Shown: piece by piece, positions 18,886-29,893 of the stretch
Numbering within the stretch: position 1 is the first letter of the stretch
How the letters are laid out: every line of letters starts with the position of its first letter
Assembly (NCBI RefSeq): GCF_900112335.1
Contig: NZ_FOLG01000005.1
Span: 124,001-188,000 of the forward strand
From: Tropicimonas isoalkanivorans
GTDB lineage: Bacteria > Pseudomonadota > Alphaproteobacteria > Rhodobacterales > Rhodobacteraceae
Reading direction: 5' to 3'
Length of the DNA stretch: 64,000 nt
Position numbers and translations under genes: made by a program
Notes under the pieces: generated by a model
The model's database searches: none
What the model was told of the DNA's origin: nothing
What the model saw: the letters and a program-made list of their open reading frames with translations, nothing else

Positions 18886-18973
18886 CTAGTTCCCTTCCCT
18901 ATCGCGTCTCGTCGGTCGGTCCCTCTGCCACATGGTTACGCCGCCGCGCAATTCAAGCGAGCCGGCGGCCAGC

Positions 18974-20332
18974 TCAGGCCGTGCGGACCGGTGTTTTCAG
19001 GGTCACCAGTTCCTCCGACATCGTCGGATGAACGGCAACGGTTCTGTCGAAATCCTCTTTGGTGGCACCCATTTTTACGGCCACCCCGGCAAGCTGGATC
19101 ATCTCGCCGGCCTTGTCGGAAACTATATGCACGCCAAGCACCTTGCGCGTCTCCTGGCTGACGATCAGCTTCATCAGCACCCGGTCGTCCCGCCCGATGA
19201 AGGCCTTGTGCATCGGCCGGAAGCTGGTGGCATAGACGTCGATCGGCTCCTGCTCCCGGGCATCCTCCTCGCTCAGCCCGACGCTGCCGTATTCCGGCTG
19301 CGTGAACACGGCCGACGGGATCAGCGCGTGATCCACCGGAGTCGGGTTGCCCTTGAAGACCGTCTCCACGAAGGCCATGCCCTCCCGAATGGCGACCGGC
19401 GTGAGCTGCACCCGATTGGTCACGTCGCCAATGGCGTAGATGGAGGGGACCGCCGTCTGGCTGTAGTCGTCCACGACGACCTCGCCCCGCCGTCCGAGCT
19501 CCACTCCGACGTCCTCCAGCCCGAGACCCGCCGTATTGGGGGTGCGCCCGGTGGCGAACAGGACCTGGTCGAAGGTGAAAGTATCGCCCGTCGTGGAGCG
19601 CACTTCGATCCCGTCGTCCGTCTTTTCGAGGGAGAGGATATTGGTGCCGCAATGGATTCCGATGCCGTGGCGCTGCATGTGCTCCGCGATGTGCCCGCGC
19701 GCCTCGCCATCGAAGCCGCGCAGAATCTGCGCGCCGCGGTAGAACTGGGTCACGTCCGTTCCCAGCCCATTGAAGATGCAGGCCATCTCGCACGCGATGT
19801 AGCCGCCGCCGACAACGAGCAGCCGCCGTGGCAGCTCGTCCAGGTGAAAGACGTCGTTGGAACTGATCGCCAGCTCGATATTCTCGAACTCCGGCATCGA
19901 CGGCCGCCCGCCGGCGGCAATGAGGATGTGCTTGGCCGTCTTGGTGGAGCCGTCCGCCAGCCGCACGGTATGGGCGTCGGCAACCGTCGCCCGCTGTGCA
20001 AAGATCGTGACGCCGGACCCTTCCAACAGGCTGTTGTAGACTCCCTCCAGCCGGTCCAGTTCCGTCTCCAGCCGGGTCCGAAACTTTGGCCAGTCGAACC
20101 CGCCGATGCGCACGTCCCAGCCGTAATCAGCCGCCTCGTGCATCCCTTCGGCATACTCGGATGCAAAGACCATCAACTTCTTGGGCACGCAGCCGCGGAT
20201 TACGCAGGTGCCGCCCATCCGGCTCTCTTCAGCCAGCCCCACGCGAGCCCCCGCCTCCCCGGCCGCCACACGCGCGGCGCGCACGCCGCCGGACCCGCCA
20301 CCGATAACGAAGAGATCGAAATCGAAATCCAT
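18974..20332 (-). CDS. gor: Glutathione-disulfide reductase
   Basis: A 452-residue FAD flavoenzyme that reduces GSSG with NADPH. The N-terminal Rossmann motif is VIGGGSGGVRAAR. The redox-active disulfide is Cys43-Cys48 in GGTCVIRGCVPKKL. A second dinucleotide motif (VVGGGYIACEMA) is for NADPH. The C-terminal HPTMSEELV supplies the His-Glu pair. The absence of the mercuric and lipoamide signatures supports Gor. It follows rpiA by 29 bp and is probably cotranscribed. Confidence 0.96.
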   Translation of the reverse strand: MDFDFDLFVIGGGSGGVRAARVAAGEAGARVGLAEESRMGGTCVIRGCVPKKLMVFASEYAEGMHEAADYGWDVRIGGFDWPKFRTRLETELDRLEGVYNSLLEGSGVTIFAQRATVADAHTVRLADGSTKTAKHILIAAGGRPSMPEFENIELAISSNDVFHLDELPRRLLVVGGGYIACEMACIFNGLGTDVTQFYRGAQILRGFDGEARGHIAEHMQRHGIGIHCGTNILSLEKTDDGIEVRSTTGDTFTFDQVLFATGRTPNTAGLGLEDVGVELGRRGEVVVDDYSQTAVPSIYAIGDVTNRVQLTPVAIREGMAFVETVFKGNPTPVDHALIPSAVFTQPEYGSVGLSEEDAREQEPIDVYATSFRPMHKAFIGRDDRVLMKLIVSQETRKVLGVHIVSDKAGEMIQLAGVAVKMGATKEDFDRTVAVHPTMSEELVTLKTPVRTA

Positions 20333-20361
20333 CAGCTGCCCTTCGTTTGCACGGCCAACGA

Positions 20362-21150
20362 TCAGTCCGTTTTTTCAGCGAAGATGTTGTCGCTGTCGAG
20401 CACATCGAGATGTTCCCGCGCCACCGTACCGGCCGTCAGATCCCGCACTTCGACCGACCCGTCGGAGCGACCGATCACGACCGCGTCGCAGATGTCGATG
20501 AAGAGGCCGTTCTCCACCACGCCGGGGATCTGGTTCAGCACCAGGGCCACTTGCCGGGCATTCCCGATCCGTTTCAGGTGCAGGTCGATGATGTAATTAC
20601 CTTCGTCCGTCACGTAAGGCACGTCGTCGTTCATCCGCAGCGTGGTCTCGCGGTTCAGCACGTCCATGTTGACGAGCGTCTCCTCGATCAGCGCCTTGGT
20701 GGTCTGCCAGCCGAAGGGGATCGTCTCGACCGGCAGCGGGAAGGCGCCGAGCGTCCGCACTTCCTTCTCCACATCGGCGATCACGACCATGCGGTCGGAG
20801 GCGGTTGCCACGATCTTTTCCTGCAGCAGAGCTCCGCCACCGCCCTTGATGAGGTTGAGCGTTTCGTCGAACTCATCGGCCCCGTCGATGGTGATGTCGA
20901 GCCACTTCACCTCGTCGAGGGTGGAGACCGGAATCCCGAGCTGGCGGGCGAGATCCGCCGTGCGGGTCGAGGTCGGCACACCGACGATCTCCAGACCCTC
21001 GTCGCGGATCCGCTCGCCCAGGCGCCGCACCATCCACGCGGCGGTGGAGCCCGTTCCCAACCCGACCCGCATTCCGCTCTCGACGAAGTCGCACGAGCGG
21101 CGGGCGGCGATGTACTTTGCACGGTCGATGGGCGAAAGTTCTGGTGACAT
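20362..21150 (-). CDS. rpiA: Ribose-5-phosphate isomerase A
   Basis: A 262-residue isomerase of the pentose phosphate and Calvin pathways that interconverts ribose-5-phosphate and ribulose-5-phosphate. Family motifs are GLGTGSTA (phosphate loop), DGADEFD (catalytic Asp region) and LIKGGGGALLQEKI. Length is about 30 residues above the E. coli enzyme, within the alphaproteobacterial range. ATG at 21148-21150. Confidence 0.96.
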   Translation of the reverse strand: MSPELSPIDRAKYIAARRSCDFVESGMRVGLGTGSTAAWMVRRLGERIRDEGLEIVGVPTSTRTADLARQLGIPVSTLDEVKWLDITIDGADEFDETLNLIKGGGGALLQEKIVATASDRMVVIADVEKEVRTLGAFPLPVETIPFGWQTTKALIEETLVNMDVLNRETTLRMNDDVPYVTDEGNYIIDLHLKRIGNARQVALVLNQIPGVVENGLFIDICDAVVIGRSDGSVEVRDLTAGTVAREHLDVLDSDNIFAEKTD

Positions 21151-21394
21151 ACGGCATACTCCACGGTTCGGGGGCGGTTATAGTTCAAGGACTTTCCGGC
21201 TGCGAGGGCTTTCTCACCAGCCCGAAAGGGGCGCTGGAATACCTCGGCGACCCGCTGCAGAGTGGAACGGCGGCGCGGAAGCTGGCGCCGCACCTCCGGC
21301 ACCGGAAAGCGCGGGTTTCTGACCGGATCTGTCGCGAACGAGCGATCCGCCCGCCCTCTCGGCCGGTAGTCCGAGTATACAGACCGGAGGTTCG

Positions 21395-22768
21395 ATGTTT
21401 CTGAGCGTCTTCGACATCTTCAAGATCGGCATCGGCCCGTCGTCCTCCCATACGATGGGACCGATGGTGGCGGCGGCACGGTTCCTGGACCTGTTGCGTG
21501 GCTCCCGCTTTCATGCCCACGGGCTGCGCGCCCGGCTGCATGGATCACTCGCCTTCACCGGCGTCGGCCACGCGACGGACCGAGCGGTGATCCTCGGCTT
21601 CGACGGGTTCGAGCCGGAAAGCTACGAGGCGGACGCGGCGGAGGCGGCGCTGGAACGGATCCGCGCGGAGCATAAGGTGACGCCGGACGGCCTCGGCACG
21701 CTCGCCTTCGACCCGGAGCAGGATCTGGTCTTCGACTATGGTGCGCCGTTGCCCGGCCACAGCAACGGCCTTGTCCTGATGGCCACGGACGCGCAAGGGG
21801 ACGTGATCCTGCAGGAGACGTATTATTCCGTCGGCGGCGGCTTCGTGGCGACGGAAGCGGAGTTGAGCGACGACGCCCCTTCGGCCCCGCAGCACCCCCT
21901 GCCGTACCCCTTCAACAGCGCGGCTGCGCTGCTCGAAACGACCCGCGCGACCGGAAAGACCATTGCCGAGATCCAGCGGGCGAACGAGTTGGTCCACCGC
22001 TCCGCCGCGGAGATCGACCGTGGGATCGACCGCCTGTGGCATGTCATGGCCGAGTGCATTGATCGCGGGCTGGAAACGACCGGCACCCTGCCCGGCGGCC
22101 TCAATGTGCGGCGACGGGCGCCGGGGCTCTACGCGGCGCTGCAGAACGAGCGCGGACTGAACCTCGGCCCGCCGCATACCGTGAACGACTGGATCAGCGC
22201 CTATGCAATGGCCGTCAACGAGGAGAACGCCGCCGGCGGGCAAGTGGTGACCGCTCCCACCAACGGCGCGTCTGGGGTCGTTCCCGCGGTAATCCGGTAC
22301 TGGCTGGACCAGGTTCCCAGCGCCACCCGTGCCCGCCTACCCGATCTGTTCCTGACCGCCGCTGCCATTGGCGGACTGATCAAGACCAACGCCTCGATCT
22401 CCGGGGCCGAGGCTGGCTGCCAGGCGGAGGTCGGCAGCGCGTCTGCCATGGCGGCGGCGGGACTGGCATCGGTGATGGGCGGCACGCCCGCGCAGGTGGA
22501 GAACGCCGCCGAGATCGCGCTGGAGCACCACCTGGGCATGACCTGCGACCCGGTCAAGGGGCTCGTGCAGGTGCCCTGCATCGAACGCAACGGTCTCGGG
22601 GCCATCAAGGCGATCAGCGCGGCCTCCCTCTCCCTGCGCGGTGACGGCCACCACCTGGTGCCGCTCGACGCCTGCATCGAAACGCTCCGCCAGACCGGGC
22701 ATGACATGTCGGAGAAGTACAAGGAGACATCGCTGGGCGGTCTCGCGGTCAACGTTCCGAACTGCTGA
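21395..22768 (+). CDS. sdaA: L-serine ammonia-lyase (single-chain)
   Basis: A 457-residue enzyme converting L-serine to pyruvate and ammonia. It opens with [24 protein letters not shown], the diagnostic SdaA start, and later shows [13 protein letters not shown] and [12 protein letters not shown] with cysteines (CDPV, VPC) that hold the oxygen-sensitive [4Fe-4S] cluster. GGAGG lies six bases before the ATG. It is divergent from rpiA with 245 bp between. Confidence 0.95.
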   Translation: MFLSVFDIFKIGIGPSSSHTMGPMVAAARFLDLLRGSRFHAHGLRARLHGSLAFTGVGHATDRAVILGFDGFEPESYEADAAEAALERIRAEHKVTPDGLGTLAFDPEQDLVFDYGAPLPGHSNGLVLMATDAQGDVILQETYYSVGGGFVATEAELSDDAPSAPQHPLPYPFNSAAALLETTRATGKTIAEIQRANELVHRSAAEIDRGIDRLWHVMAECIDRGLETTGTLPGGLNVRRRAPGLYAALQNERGLNLGPPHTVNDWISAYAMAVNEENAAGGQVVTAPTNGASGVVPAVIRYWLDQVPSATRARLPDLFLTAAAIGGLIKTNASISGAEAGCQAEVGSASAMAAAGLASVMGGTPAQVENAAEIALEHHLGMTCDPVKGLVQVPCIERNGLGAIKAISAASLSLRGDGHHLVPLDACIETLRQTGHDMSEKYKETSLGGLAVNVPNC

Positions 22769-22936
22769 GGCCGGACGCCGTCCGAAGCGGGTGCCCTCCC
22801 GCCCGGCCCTGACCCATCGAAGATGGGCCATGCCCAGTTGGGCCACGCCGCGCGCTCCGCGCGCGGCGGTTGCGCCCAAACGGAGCCTTCAAAATGAGTG
22901 CAAAACCGGTCAGACACTGCGCCGGCGCGCCAGGAT

Positions 22937-23617
22937 TCAGGCGTCGGGCTTCAGGGCGGCCAGGACAGCTCCCAGCGCGGCTCTTGGAAGGATGATCAGC
23001 ATTCCGGGCGCAAAGAATGTTAGCTCGACCCTACCCGAATGGCTCTCCGCCACGCGGTTCGATGTTCCGATGACACCCCCCGGCGCCATCTTCAACCCAT
23101 CGATGGGCCAATGCAGACCCCGCGACGTGCCCTCAACGGGAGCGAGCGGAAAGAGCGACACACGGGACCCTGGAGCAAGCTCCAGCGCGATCTCAGGCGG
23201 GGCAGCCAGAACGACATCGTGGGCACCAATCAGCACACAACGCCGCTCCGCCCGCCGGACCAGCACGTTGAAATTCGCAAGCTGGTGGTCGACGCGGCGC
23301 CCCATAAAGCCCACCCCCAGGACGAAGGGCGCCGCCACCGAGCGCAGGGCCTTGTCGAAATCGGTGGAGTGCTGGTCGGCGATGGGGTGGAAACGGTCAG
23401 CGGGAATGTGATCCCGGATCTCCGCCTCCAGCGAGTCCATATCGCCCAGAACGGCCTGTGGACTAAGGCCCGCCCGCACCACGGGCGCGGCCCCGCCGTC
23501 GGCGGCGACAAGAACGGGCGCATGGCGCAGCGCAACCTCCAGATCGTCCGCCCCGACATCGCCGCCACCCACGAGCGTTATGGCGTCCACCGCGCGGACA
23601 ATGATAGGCTCATTCAC
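22937..23617 (-). CDS. Thiamine diphosphokinase
   Basis: A 226-residue enzyme that transfers pyrophosphate from ATP to thiamine. Motifs are [38 protein letters not shown] and [17 protein letters not shown], the usual TPK acidic and nucleotide-binding blocks. The start is a GTG at 23615-23617 preceded by AAGGGA; no ATG fits. A thiamine salvage enzyme would often be riboswitch-controlled, but I see no TPP element here. Confidence 0.9.
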   Translation of the reverse strand: MNEPIIVRAVDAITLVGGGDVGADDLEVALRHAPVLVAADGGAAPVVRAGLSPQAVLGDMDSLEAEIRDHIPADRFHPIADQHSTDFDKALRSVAAPFVLGVGFMGRRVDHQLANFNVLVRRAERRCVLIGAHDVVLAAPPEIALELAPGSRVSLFPLAPVEGTSRGLHWPIDGLKMAPGGVIGTSNRVAESHSGRVELTFFAPGMLIILPRAALGAVLAALKPDA

Positions 23618-23763
23618 GCCACTGTTCCCTTTTTCACAGGAAGACCACAATTCCGCCCGGAAATGATACCTAAAATTTTTAATTGTCGTTCCCGTGAGGG
23701 AACCAGTGCGCCCAAGACGCAAGGCCCCGCGAAGGCAGGATAAGTAAGAGAAGCGAGACGACG

Positions 23764-26700
23764 ATGTTAGGTTCCAACAAGATTCTGACGGTGTCCTACG
23801 GGACCTTCTCGTGCACGCTGGAAGGGTTCGAAGATTCTTTCGGCACGATGAAGGCCGTCGCGGAGTATTTCCGGGACCTCGCAGCAGAAGATCGCTACTT
23901 CGGCGCGGAACCGCCGACGCCGGATGCCGAGATGCTGCAACGCATCGTGGAAAAGGAGATCCAGCGCCGGGTCGAGGCGCGGGTTGGCGCGAACGGCGTG
24001 CGACTGCACGCAATGGAAGAACCTGCCGCGGAGCCCGTCTCACCTGCGCCGCAGGAGCCGCAAGCCACATCGTACGAACCGCCAGCCGCCGAACAGCCTG
24101 TCGCGACGCCTGCGCCAGAATCCATGGACGAACCCGAGGCCGTTGCCGAAGCCCCGGAGCCGCAGGCCGATGCCGTCCAGCCAGGCGAGGCCGAAGCGCC
24201 GGCGGAGAGCATTGCCGCGAAGTTGGCGCGCATCCGCGCCGCCGTTGCGCTCTCCTACCCGGAGGAAGCGCCCGAGATTCCTTCTGCGCCCAGGGAAAGC
24301 ACCCCTGCAGATGCGGCGCTCGCGATCCTCGACGAAGAGCAGGGCCCGATGGATTGGCAGCCGGAAGCGGAACCCGAGGTTGCGCAAGAGGCTGAGGCGG
24401 AAGCACCCATTGCCGATGTAGAGCCGGACGTCGAACCCGAGGCTGCGCAGATCTGGACTGAAACTTCGGATGAAACCGAGGTGGAGACCCCATCTGCCGA
24501 CTTGGAACCCGAGGGCGAGTTCGAAGCCAAACAACTTGTAGAAGAAGTCGAAGCGGAAGCGCCCACGACCGAAGTCGAGCCGGAAGTTGAGCCCGAGGCC
24601 GCCGAAGCCATCGCTGAGGTCATGGAAGAGGCCGAGGAACAAGCACCCACAGCCGAGGTGGAGCCGGAAGCCGATGTGGCGGAGGCGATGCCTGAGGCTA
24701 CGGAAGAGGCCGCGGCAGTCGCGCCCCAAGCCGAAGTCGCGGCGGAGGCCGAGCAGGGCTGGACCGAGGGTCCGCAAGAGGTCGAAGCGGAAGCGGCCTT
24801 GGCCGACCTCGAGCCTGAAGCCGGGCGGCAAGTCGCACAGGCTTGGGCCGAAGCTTCCGAAAAAACCGAGGTCAAGACGCCATTTGCCGACGCGGAACCT
24901 GAGGCCGCGTTCGACTCCGCCCCTGAGTTGCCCGAGCGCATGGAAGTGGCGGAGGCCGAAGCGCCTTTGGTCGACGCAGAATTGCAGGCGGAGCCCGACG
25001 TTACGGACGCTTTGCCTGAAGTCGTAGAAGAGGCCGAAGCGCAAGCGCCCGTGGCCGACGTGGAGCCGGAAGCGGAGCCTGAGGTTTCGGAGGATCATCC
25101 CGAGGACGTGGCAGCGGTTGAGGTGACAGAGGTCGAGGCGGAAGCGCCCTTGGCTGACGTCGAGCCCGAGCTTGCCGCAGCCCTGCCCGAAGACCTGGCG
25201 GAGATGGAAGAAGCGCCCGCGGCTGACGTTGAGCCGGAAGCCGAGCCCGAGGCGGTGCAGGCCGGGTTCGAGACCGAAGAAGACACCGACGCAGAAGCGC
25301 TATTGGCCACATCCGAGCCAGAGGCAGAGCCTGAGGTTTTGGAAGCGCACGTCGAGGAGGCGGCAGAAGACGAAGGTGTTGCCCCGCTGGCCGAAATGGA
25401 GCCGGAGCACGAAGCCGCGCAGGCCGTGCAGGAAATCGAAGCGGAAGCGCCTTCGGTCGAAGTCGAGCCGGAGGCCGAACCTGAGGTAACCGACGCCCTG
25501 TTCGAGGATGTGGCGGAGGCCGACGCGGAGCCGGAATCCGAGCCGGAAGTTGCCGAGGTCTGGACCGAGACTGGGGACGACGTCGAAGCGGAAGCTGCGC
25601 TTGGCGAAGCCGAGCCCGAGGCGGCCCACGTGTGGACCGAGGCTGTCGACGAGGTCGAGGAGGAAGCGGCTTTCGCTGAGGCGGAGCCGGAAACGGCCGA
25701 GGCGGCGGAGTTCGTTTCGGAGCCCGAATCCCTCATCTCCGATACGGACGAGGAGGCGGGCGAGAGCGACCAGCCGGAGGCGGCCGAGTCGCTTGAGGAA
25801 CCCCAAGGCATTGACTGGGCGGAAGTCTTTGCAGGAATCAGCGCCGGGCAGGATGCCGCTGAGGCTCGGCTGCTGGCTGAAGAGATGGCCAGCGAAGAGG
25901 AAGAAGCCACGGTCGAGGCCGAGTTCCTGTCCAGCGAAGACACCTTCGCGGAGCAGGAGGCGGACGTTTCGGCCTCCGACAGCGAAATTGCCACTGCCGA
26001 GACCGTCGTCGAAACGCCGGAAATCGCGACCGTCGAAACGGAAGTGCTGAGCGAAGAGTCCGAGCCTGCCTCGGCGGAGGCGGAGGCCGAGGCGCCTGTT
26101 GCCGAGGATGCCACCGTCGCGCCAGCCGAAGAGCCGGTGGTACGCCGCCGTCATTCGTTGATCGCCTCCCTCAGGGCGGCGCTGTTGGGCGGGCATCGCA
26201 CCGAGGCGGACGACGAGCACGGCCCCGCCCCCGCCACGTCGGATGAGGCGGCCACCGATGCCATCGAGGAGCCCTCCGACAACGTGGCGGCTGCGACGAG
26301 CCTGGTCGCCGACGAGACGGATGACCGCTTGACCGCGCAGGACGGCGACGACGGCCCGCACCTGTTGCACGCGCATCCCGACGACGACGAGGATTTCGAT
26401 GAGGGCGCACGAAACATAAGCGTGGAATTCGTCGAGGTATCGGAGGTCGTGGAAGTCACCACCGTGGAGGTCCACGGCGAGGACGAGACCGAAGAACTCG
26501 TCACTGAAGCCACCGTCGAAACCGAGGAAACGGTCGCCCTGATGCTCAGCGACTCCGATCGGGTCGCGGAATCGGAGCCGGCCTCGGTGGACGAGACGGC
26601 CGAGCAACCGGTCCAGGTCGAAGAGGTGGACCACCTTGCGGTCGCGGTTGCGGAACTTGCGCGGCAGAGCCAGCAAAGCTCCCGTGCGGAAGCGGCAGCG

Positions 26701-27702
26701 GAGCGCCGCGCCAAGGCTCTCGATCAGAACGGCGAGGAGAGCAGCAAGATCGAGCGGCTCATGGACGAGGCGAACTCCAAGCTGGAGGGCGCGGAACTGC
26801 GCCGTCGCCGGTCCGCGATCGAACACCTCAAGGCCGCGGTGGCCGCCACCAAGGCAGAGGGCCCGGCGAGCCGGAATTCCGAAGCAGAAGAGGCGGAACC
26901 CTATCGCAAGGACCTTGCCGAAGTGGTTCGTCCGCACAAGTCGGAGGACGGTGAGGACTCCGAGCTGCGTCCCTCGACCCGCCCGTCAACGCGCCCGAAG
27001 ACACGTCCGTTCACGCGGCCGCTGACACGCCCGCGGACTCGTCCGGTCGAAGTGACCACGGACCGCGCGGAGGTGCCCGAAGCCGAGGCTACGCCTCAGC
27101 GCCCGGTCGAGCCTGCCGAGCGCACCGGCCCGGTGCGTCCGCGCCGTCCGGTCAGCGACCGGCCGGCCGCGGCCTCTGCCGAGATCCGCGAACGGCGGCG
27201 GCTGGCGCCGCTGATGCTGGTGTCCGAACAGCGGGTCGACACCCCGGAAGCGGCAAAGCCGTCCGAGAGCCGCCCAACGACGCCGGTTCGCCCGCGCCGC
27301 GTGAGCGCCAACCGGGAGGACGAGACCCCCGCTCAGGAGCCTGCCACACTGTCGGGCGAACGGCCTCTTTCGGCGCGCAGCAAGGAGGCCGAGGACCATC
27401 TGGCCGAAAGCACGACCTTTGACGAATTTGCCGAGCGCATGGGCGCGGCCGGTCTGGAGGAGCTTCTGGAATGCGCCGCCGCCTACACCTCGTACGTCGA
27501 GGGACGCCCGCATTTCTCGCATCCGCAGATCATGAACGTTGTGCGCCAGTTGGACGGGCAGGAAGAACTCCGCCGCGAGGACAGCCTGCGGACCTTTGGT
27601 CAACTGCTGCGCCAGGGCAAGATTCAGAAACTCGACCGTGGCCAGTTCACTCTTTCTCAAAGCTCTCGATATAAACCGGACGAGCGCAGGGCAGTTCTCT
27701 GA
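23764..27702 (+). CDS. Giant acidic repeat protein with conserved N- and C-terminal domains (Rhodobacterales family)
   Basis: A 1312-residue protein of unknown function. Residues 1-85 form a conserved globular block ([55 protein letters not shown]). Residues about 200-650 are an acidic, Ala/Pro/Val-rich array of about fifteen degenerate units of roughly 30 residues (core [17 protein letters not shown]). A less regular acidic stretch follows, then [16 protein letters not shown], an Arg/Lys helix region, a tetrapeptide array xTRP (1070-1095), and a conserved C-terminal domain from about 1210 ([39 protein letters not shown]). There is no signal peptide or membrane helix. Proteins like this are sometimes labelled CheA, but no kinase domain exists. 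Confidence 0.85.
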   Translation: MLGSNKILTVSYGTFSCTLEGFEDSFGTMKAVAEYFRDLAAEDRYFGAEPPTPDAEMLQRIVEKEIQRRVEARVGANGVRLHAMEEPAAEPVSPAPQEPQATSYEPPAAEQPVATPAPESMDEPEAVAEAPEPQADAVQPGEAEAPAESIAAKLARIRAAVALSYPEEAPEIPSAPRESTPADAALAILDEEQGPMDWQPEAEPEVAQEAEAEAPIADVEPDVEPEAAQIWTETSDETEVETPSADLEPEGEFEAKQLVEEVEAEAPTTEVEPEVEPEAAEAIAEVMEEAEEQAPTAEVEPEADVAEAMPEATEEAAAVAPQAEVAAEAEQGWTEGPQEVEAEAALADLEPEAGRQVAQAWAEASEKTEVKTPFADAEPEAAFDSAPELPERMEVAEAEAPLVDAELQAEPDVTDALPEVVEEAEAQAPVADVEPEAEPEVSEDHPEDVAAVEVTEVEAEAPLADVEPELAAALPEDLAEMEEAPAADVEPEAEPEAVQAGFETEEDTDAEALLATSEPEAEPEVLEAHVEEAAEDEGVAPLAEMEPEHEAAQAVQEIEAEAPSVEVEPEAEPEVTDALFEDVAEADAEPESEPEVAEVWTETGDDVEAEAALGEAEPEAAHVWTEAVDEVEEEAAFAEAEPETAEAAEFVSEPESLISDTDEEAGESDQPEAAESLEEPQGIDWAEVFAGISAGQDAAEARLLAEEMASEEEEATVEAEFLSSEDTFAEQEADVSASDSEIATAETVVETPEIATVETEVLSEESEPASAEAEAEAPVAEDATVAPAEEPVVRRRHSLIASLRAALLGGHRTEADDEHGPAPATSDEAATDAIEEPSDNVAAATSLVADETDDRLTAQDGDDGPHLLHAHPDDDEDFDEGARNISVEFVEVSEVVEVTTVEVHGEDETEELVTEATVETEETVALMLSDSDRVAESEPASVDETAEQPVQVEEVDHLAVAVAELARQSQQSSRAEAAAERRAKALDQNGEESSKIERLMDEANSKLEGAELRRRRSAIEHLKAAVAATKAEGPASRNSEAEEAEPYRKDLAEVVRPHKSEDGEDSELRPSTRPSTRPKTRPFTRPLTRPRTRPVEVTTDRAEVPEAEATPQRPVEPAERTGPVRPRRPVSDRPAAASAEIRERRRLAPLMLVSEQRVDTPEAAKPSESRPTTPVRPRRVSANREDETPAQEPATLSGERPLSARSKEAEDHLAESTTFDEFAERMGAAGLEELLECAAAYTSYVEGRPHFSHPQIMNVVRQLDGQEELRREDSLRTFGQLLRQGKIQKLDRGQFTLSQSSRYKPDERRAVL
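24366..25715 (+). repeat. Degenerate acidic repeat array within the giant protein
   Basis: About 1.35 kb of coding repeats with a unit near 90 bp. Each unit encodes a variant of [22 protein letters not shown]. Third codon positions and spacer lengths vary, so the repeats are old or diverging under selection for protein composition rather than recent slippage. W-T-E-T and W-T-E-A motifs recur at some junctions. Confidence 0.8.
26971..27045 (+). repeat. Tetrapeptide (x-T-R-P) tandem array
   Basis: Six consecutive 12-bp units encode [20 protein letters not shown] and RTRP, directly after RP and before VEVTTD. Thr codons vary among ACC, ACG, ACA and ACT, and Arg and Pro codons vary too, so the repeat is kept at the protein level. 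It makes a positively charged, extended segment in an otherwise acidic protein. Confidence 0.85.
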
Positions 27703-28144
27703 CCGGTCCCGCGCAATCGGTCGTAATGAGTTCGGGGCGGGTCTTCTAATACCGGCAGGCTCCTGCCCCTGTTCTCAAAGCCGGAACGGCCGGCAGTTCG
27801 CCGTGACCGTACCGCTCCAGTGGACCAAATTTCGCTCAAGAACGCGGGCAGCTCCCAGGAGCTGCCCGCACCCTTTTCGGGCTCGCGTCTGGTGAAGATC
27901 CAAGCGTTTTCCGGCGAGCGCACGCAGAACTGCGTCCGCGCCAATTCGTGACTGGGGTCATTGCATTGGGCGCATTACCAGATTGCGGACGGCCGTTTTA
28001 CTTGGGGAGATTCCGGCCCGTCGTGCACGCAGTCAGACTCCGATCAGAATCCGTGCACCCGACACCCCGAAACGACCAAGGCGAGCCTGTCGAACCTATC
28101 GCGATAAATGCTCCGCCCCGTAGGTCAACCTGTCGCCCGCGCGC
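27703..28144. other. Gene-free stretch after the giant protein
   Basis: About 440 bp with no convincing coding frame. It contains a small hairpin (GGCAGG-CT-CCTGCC near 27755) and the strong hairpin at 27844. The part between them could encode a small RNA ending at the terminator, but I see no recognisable family. The remaining 270 bp show nothing I can name. Confidence 0.4.
27844..27877 (+). terminator. Rho-independent terminator
   Basis: GCGGGCAGCTCC and GGAGCTGCCCGC form a perfect 12-bp stem (11 bp with a four-base loop), followed by ACCCTTTT. It ends transcription from the giant protein gene or from a small transcript in the gap. Confidence 0.75.
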
Positions 28145-28420
28145 TCAGCCTTCGCTGCGATCGGAGGGAGCACCCCGCCGATCCTCGGGCGTGGTTAACG
28201 CGGCGTCCTCCGTTGGGGCCGCCTTGCCCACGCCGCGGAAGACGAAGCGGAACGGCAGGGCCCAGGCAATCCCGAGAATGATGTAAACCAGCAGTTCCAC
28301 CAGGACCGATGGCCGGTCGAGCCAGCTCAGCACCACCCAGGCCACCACGATATAGGCAGGCAGGCCCACCAACAGGATGACGAGCGACCAGCGCCGGCGG
28401 GCCTTGTAGCTGAGCGCCAT
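28145..28420 (-). CDS. DUF2842 family membrane protein
   Basis: A 91-residue protein with two hydrophobic helices (LVILLVGLPAYIVVAWVVL and VELLVYIILGIAWALPF) after a basic start MALSYKARRRWS. The end of the second helix, WALPFRFVFRGVGK, is typical of DUF2842. A hydrophilic tail follows. It lies ten bases downstream of purA on the same strand and is probably cotranscribed. Function unknown. Confidence 0.85.
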   Translation of the reverse strand: MALSYKARRRWSLVILLVGLPAYIVVAWVVLSWLDRPSVLVELLVYIILGIAWALPFRFVFRGVGKAAPTEDAALTTPEDRRGAPSDRSEG

Positions 28421-28430
28421 CGCCGCGCCC

Positions 28431-29723
28431 TCAGTCCGCGAAGGGGTCGGTGACGAGAATCGTGTCATCCCGCTCGGGCGACGTCGACAGCAGCGCCACC
28501 GGGCATTCGATCAGCTCCTCGATCCGGCGGACGTACTTGACCGCCGCTCCGGGAAGGTCCGCCCAGCTGCGCGCGCCCGCCGTGCTCTCGCTCCACCCCT
28601 CCATGGTCTCGTAGACCGGGGTCACGCGGGCCTGTTGGTCCGCTGCGGTCGGAAGGTAGTCCAGCTTTTCACCGTCGAGCTCGTAGCCGGTGCAGATCTT
28701 CAGCTCCTCCAGTCCGTCCAGCACGTCCATCTTGGTCAGCGCGATGCCGTTCACGCCCGAGAGCGCGCAGGTCTGCCGCACCAGCACCGCGTCGAACCAA
28801 CCGCAGCGGCGGGAGCGGCCGGTGACCGTCCCCTTCTCGTGACCCACCCGTGCAAGATGTTCGCCCACCTCGTCGAACAACTCGCAGGGGAACGGCCCCT
28901 CGCCGACACGGGTGGTGTAGGCCTTCACGATCCCCAGAACGAAATCGATGGAGCCCGGCCCCATGCCGGTGCCCGCGGCGGCGGACCCGGAGATGGTGGT
29001 GGAGGAGGTCACGAACGGATATGTGCCGAAATCCACGTCCAGCAGGCTGCCCTGCGCGCCCTCGAACAGGATGCGCTTGCCCGCCCTGCGGGCGATGTTC
29101 ATCTCTCGCCAGACGGGTTTGGCATAGGGCAGCACCTTCGGCGCCACCTCCCGCAGACCGGCGAGCAGCGCGTCGGCGTCCACCGGCGGCAGGCCCAGCC
29201 CCTTGCGCAAGGCGTCGTGGTGGACGAGCAGCCGGCCGATGCGGGTCTGCAGCGTCGCCTCGTCGGCCAGGTCGGCCACCCGGATAACCCGCCGTCCCAC
29301 CTTGTCCTCGTAGGCCGGGCCGATCCCGCGCCCCGTTGTGCCGATCTTGGCCACCGAATTCTGCGCCTCGCGCCCGCGATCCAGTTCGCCATGCAGCGGC
29401 AGGATGAGCGGCGTGTTCTCGGCGATCATCAGGTTGTCGGGCGAGATTTCCACGCCCTGCCCGCGCAGCTTCTCGATCTCCTCGACCAGCGCCCAGGGGT
29501 CGAGCACCACGCCGTTGCCGATCACGCTGATCTTGCCGCCGCGAACGATACCGGAGGGCAGCAGCGACAGCTTGAACACCTTGCCCTCGATCACCAGCGT
29601 ATGGCCCGCGTTGTGCCCGCCCTGGAAGCGCGCGATGACGTCGGCGCGCTCCGAGAGCCAATCGACGATCTTGCCCTTCCCTTCGTCGCCCCACTGGGCG
29701 CCGACCACGACGACATTGGCCAT
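28431..29723 (-). CDS. purA: Adenylosuccinate synthase
   Basis: A 430-residue GTP-dependent enzyme making adenylosuccinate from IMP and aspartate, the first step to AMP. Signature motifs are the N-terminal [11 protein letters not shown] (P-loop and catalytic Asp), [23 protein letters not shown] and the [12 protein letters not shown] block. Full length for the family; ATG at 29721-29723. Confidence 0.97.
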   Translation of the reverse strand: MANVVVVGAQWGDEGKGKIVDWLSERADVIARFQGGHNAGHTLVIEGKVFKLSLLPSGIVRGGKISVIGNGVVLDPWALVEEIEKLRGQGVEISPDNLMIAENTPLILPLHGELDRGREAQNSVAKIGTTGRGIGPAYEDKVGRRVIRVADLADEATLQTRIGRLLVHHDALRKGLGLPPVDADALLAGLREVAPKVLPYAKPVWREMNIARRAGKRILFEGAQGSLLDVDFGTYPFVTSSTTISGSAAAGTGMGPGSIDFVLGIVKAYTTRVGEGPFPCELFDEVGEHLARVGHEKGTVTGRSRRCGWFDAVLVRQTCALSGVNGIALTKMDVLDGLEELKICTGYELDGEKLDYLPTAADQQARVTPVYETMEGWSESTAGARSWADLPGAAVKYVRRIEELIECPVALLSTSPERDDTILVTDPFAD

Positions 29724-29893
29724 TTCGCTCTCCTCGGCTGGCTGAAAAACCCGCGCCGGTATAGCGGTCCGCGTCCGGGGCGCAAACCACTATTCTGACG
29801 CATGGGTCGGCGGCGGCATCTGCCTGTCCCGGGGGGTTGCGGGCCGAAGGGCTACCCTTTAGATACCGCGCATCCGAAGTCGAGGCTCCGCGC

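Noticed and set aside
23600-23764. TPP riboswitch upstream of thiamine diphosphokinase
   Set aside because: The conserved CTGAGA and ACCTGATCTGG elements are absent on the minus strand.
24366-25715. Acidic array as a CRISPR or other DNA-level repeat
   Set aside because: Units are in frame, degenerate in third positions and of unequal length; no identical direct repeats with unique spacers exist.
25300-26937. Long minus-strand frames with repeated Arg/Phe/Leu words opposite the acidic array
   Set aside because: The repeats are only the reverse complement of GAA/GAG/GCC-rich codons of the giant protein.
23764-27702. Annotation as chemotaxis kinase CheA
   Set aside because: No Hpt domain, H-box, ATP-lid or CheW-like domain can be seen; the label is likely an artefact of propagation.
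27880-28144. tRNA or tmRNA gene in the gap before DUF2842
   Set aside because: I found no GTTCRANNC T-arm with a matching acceptor stem, nor the tmRNA tag reading frame.
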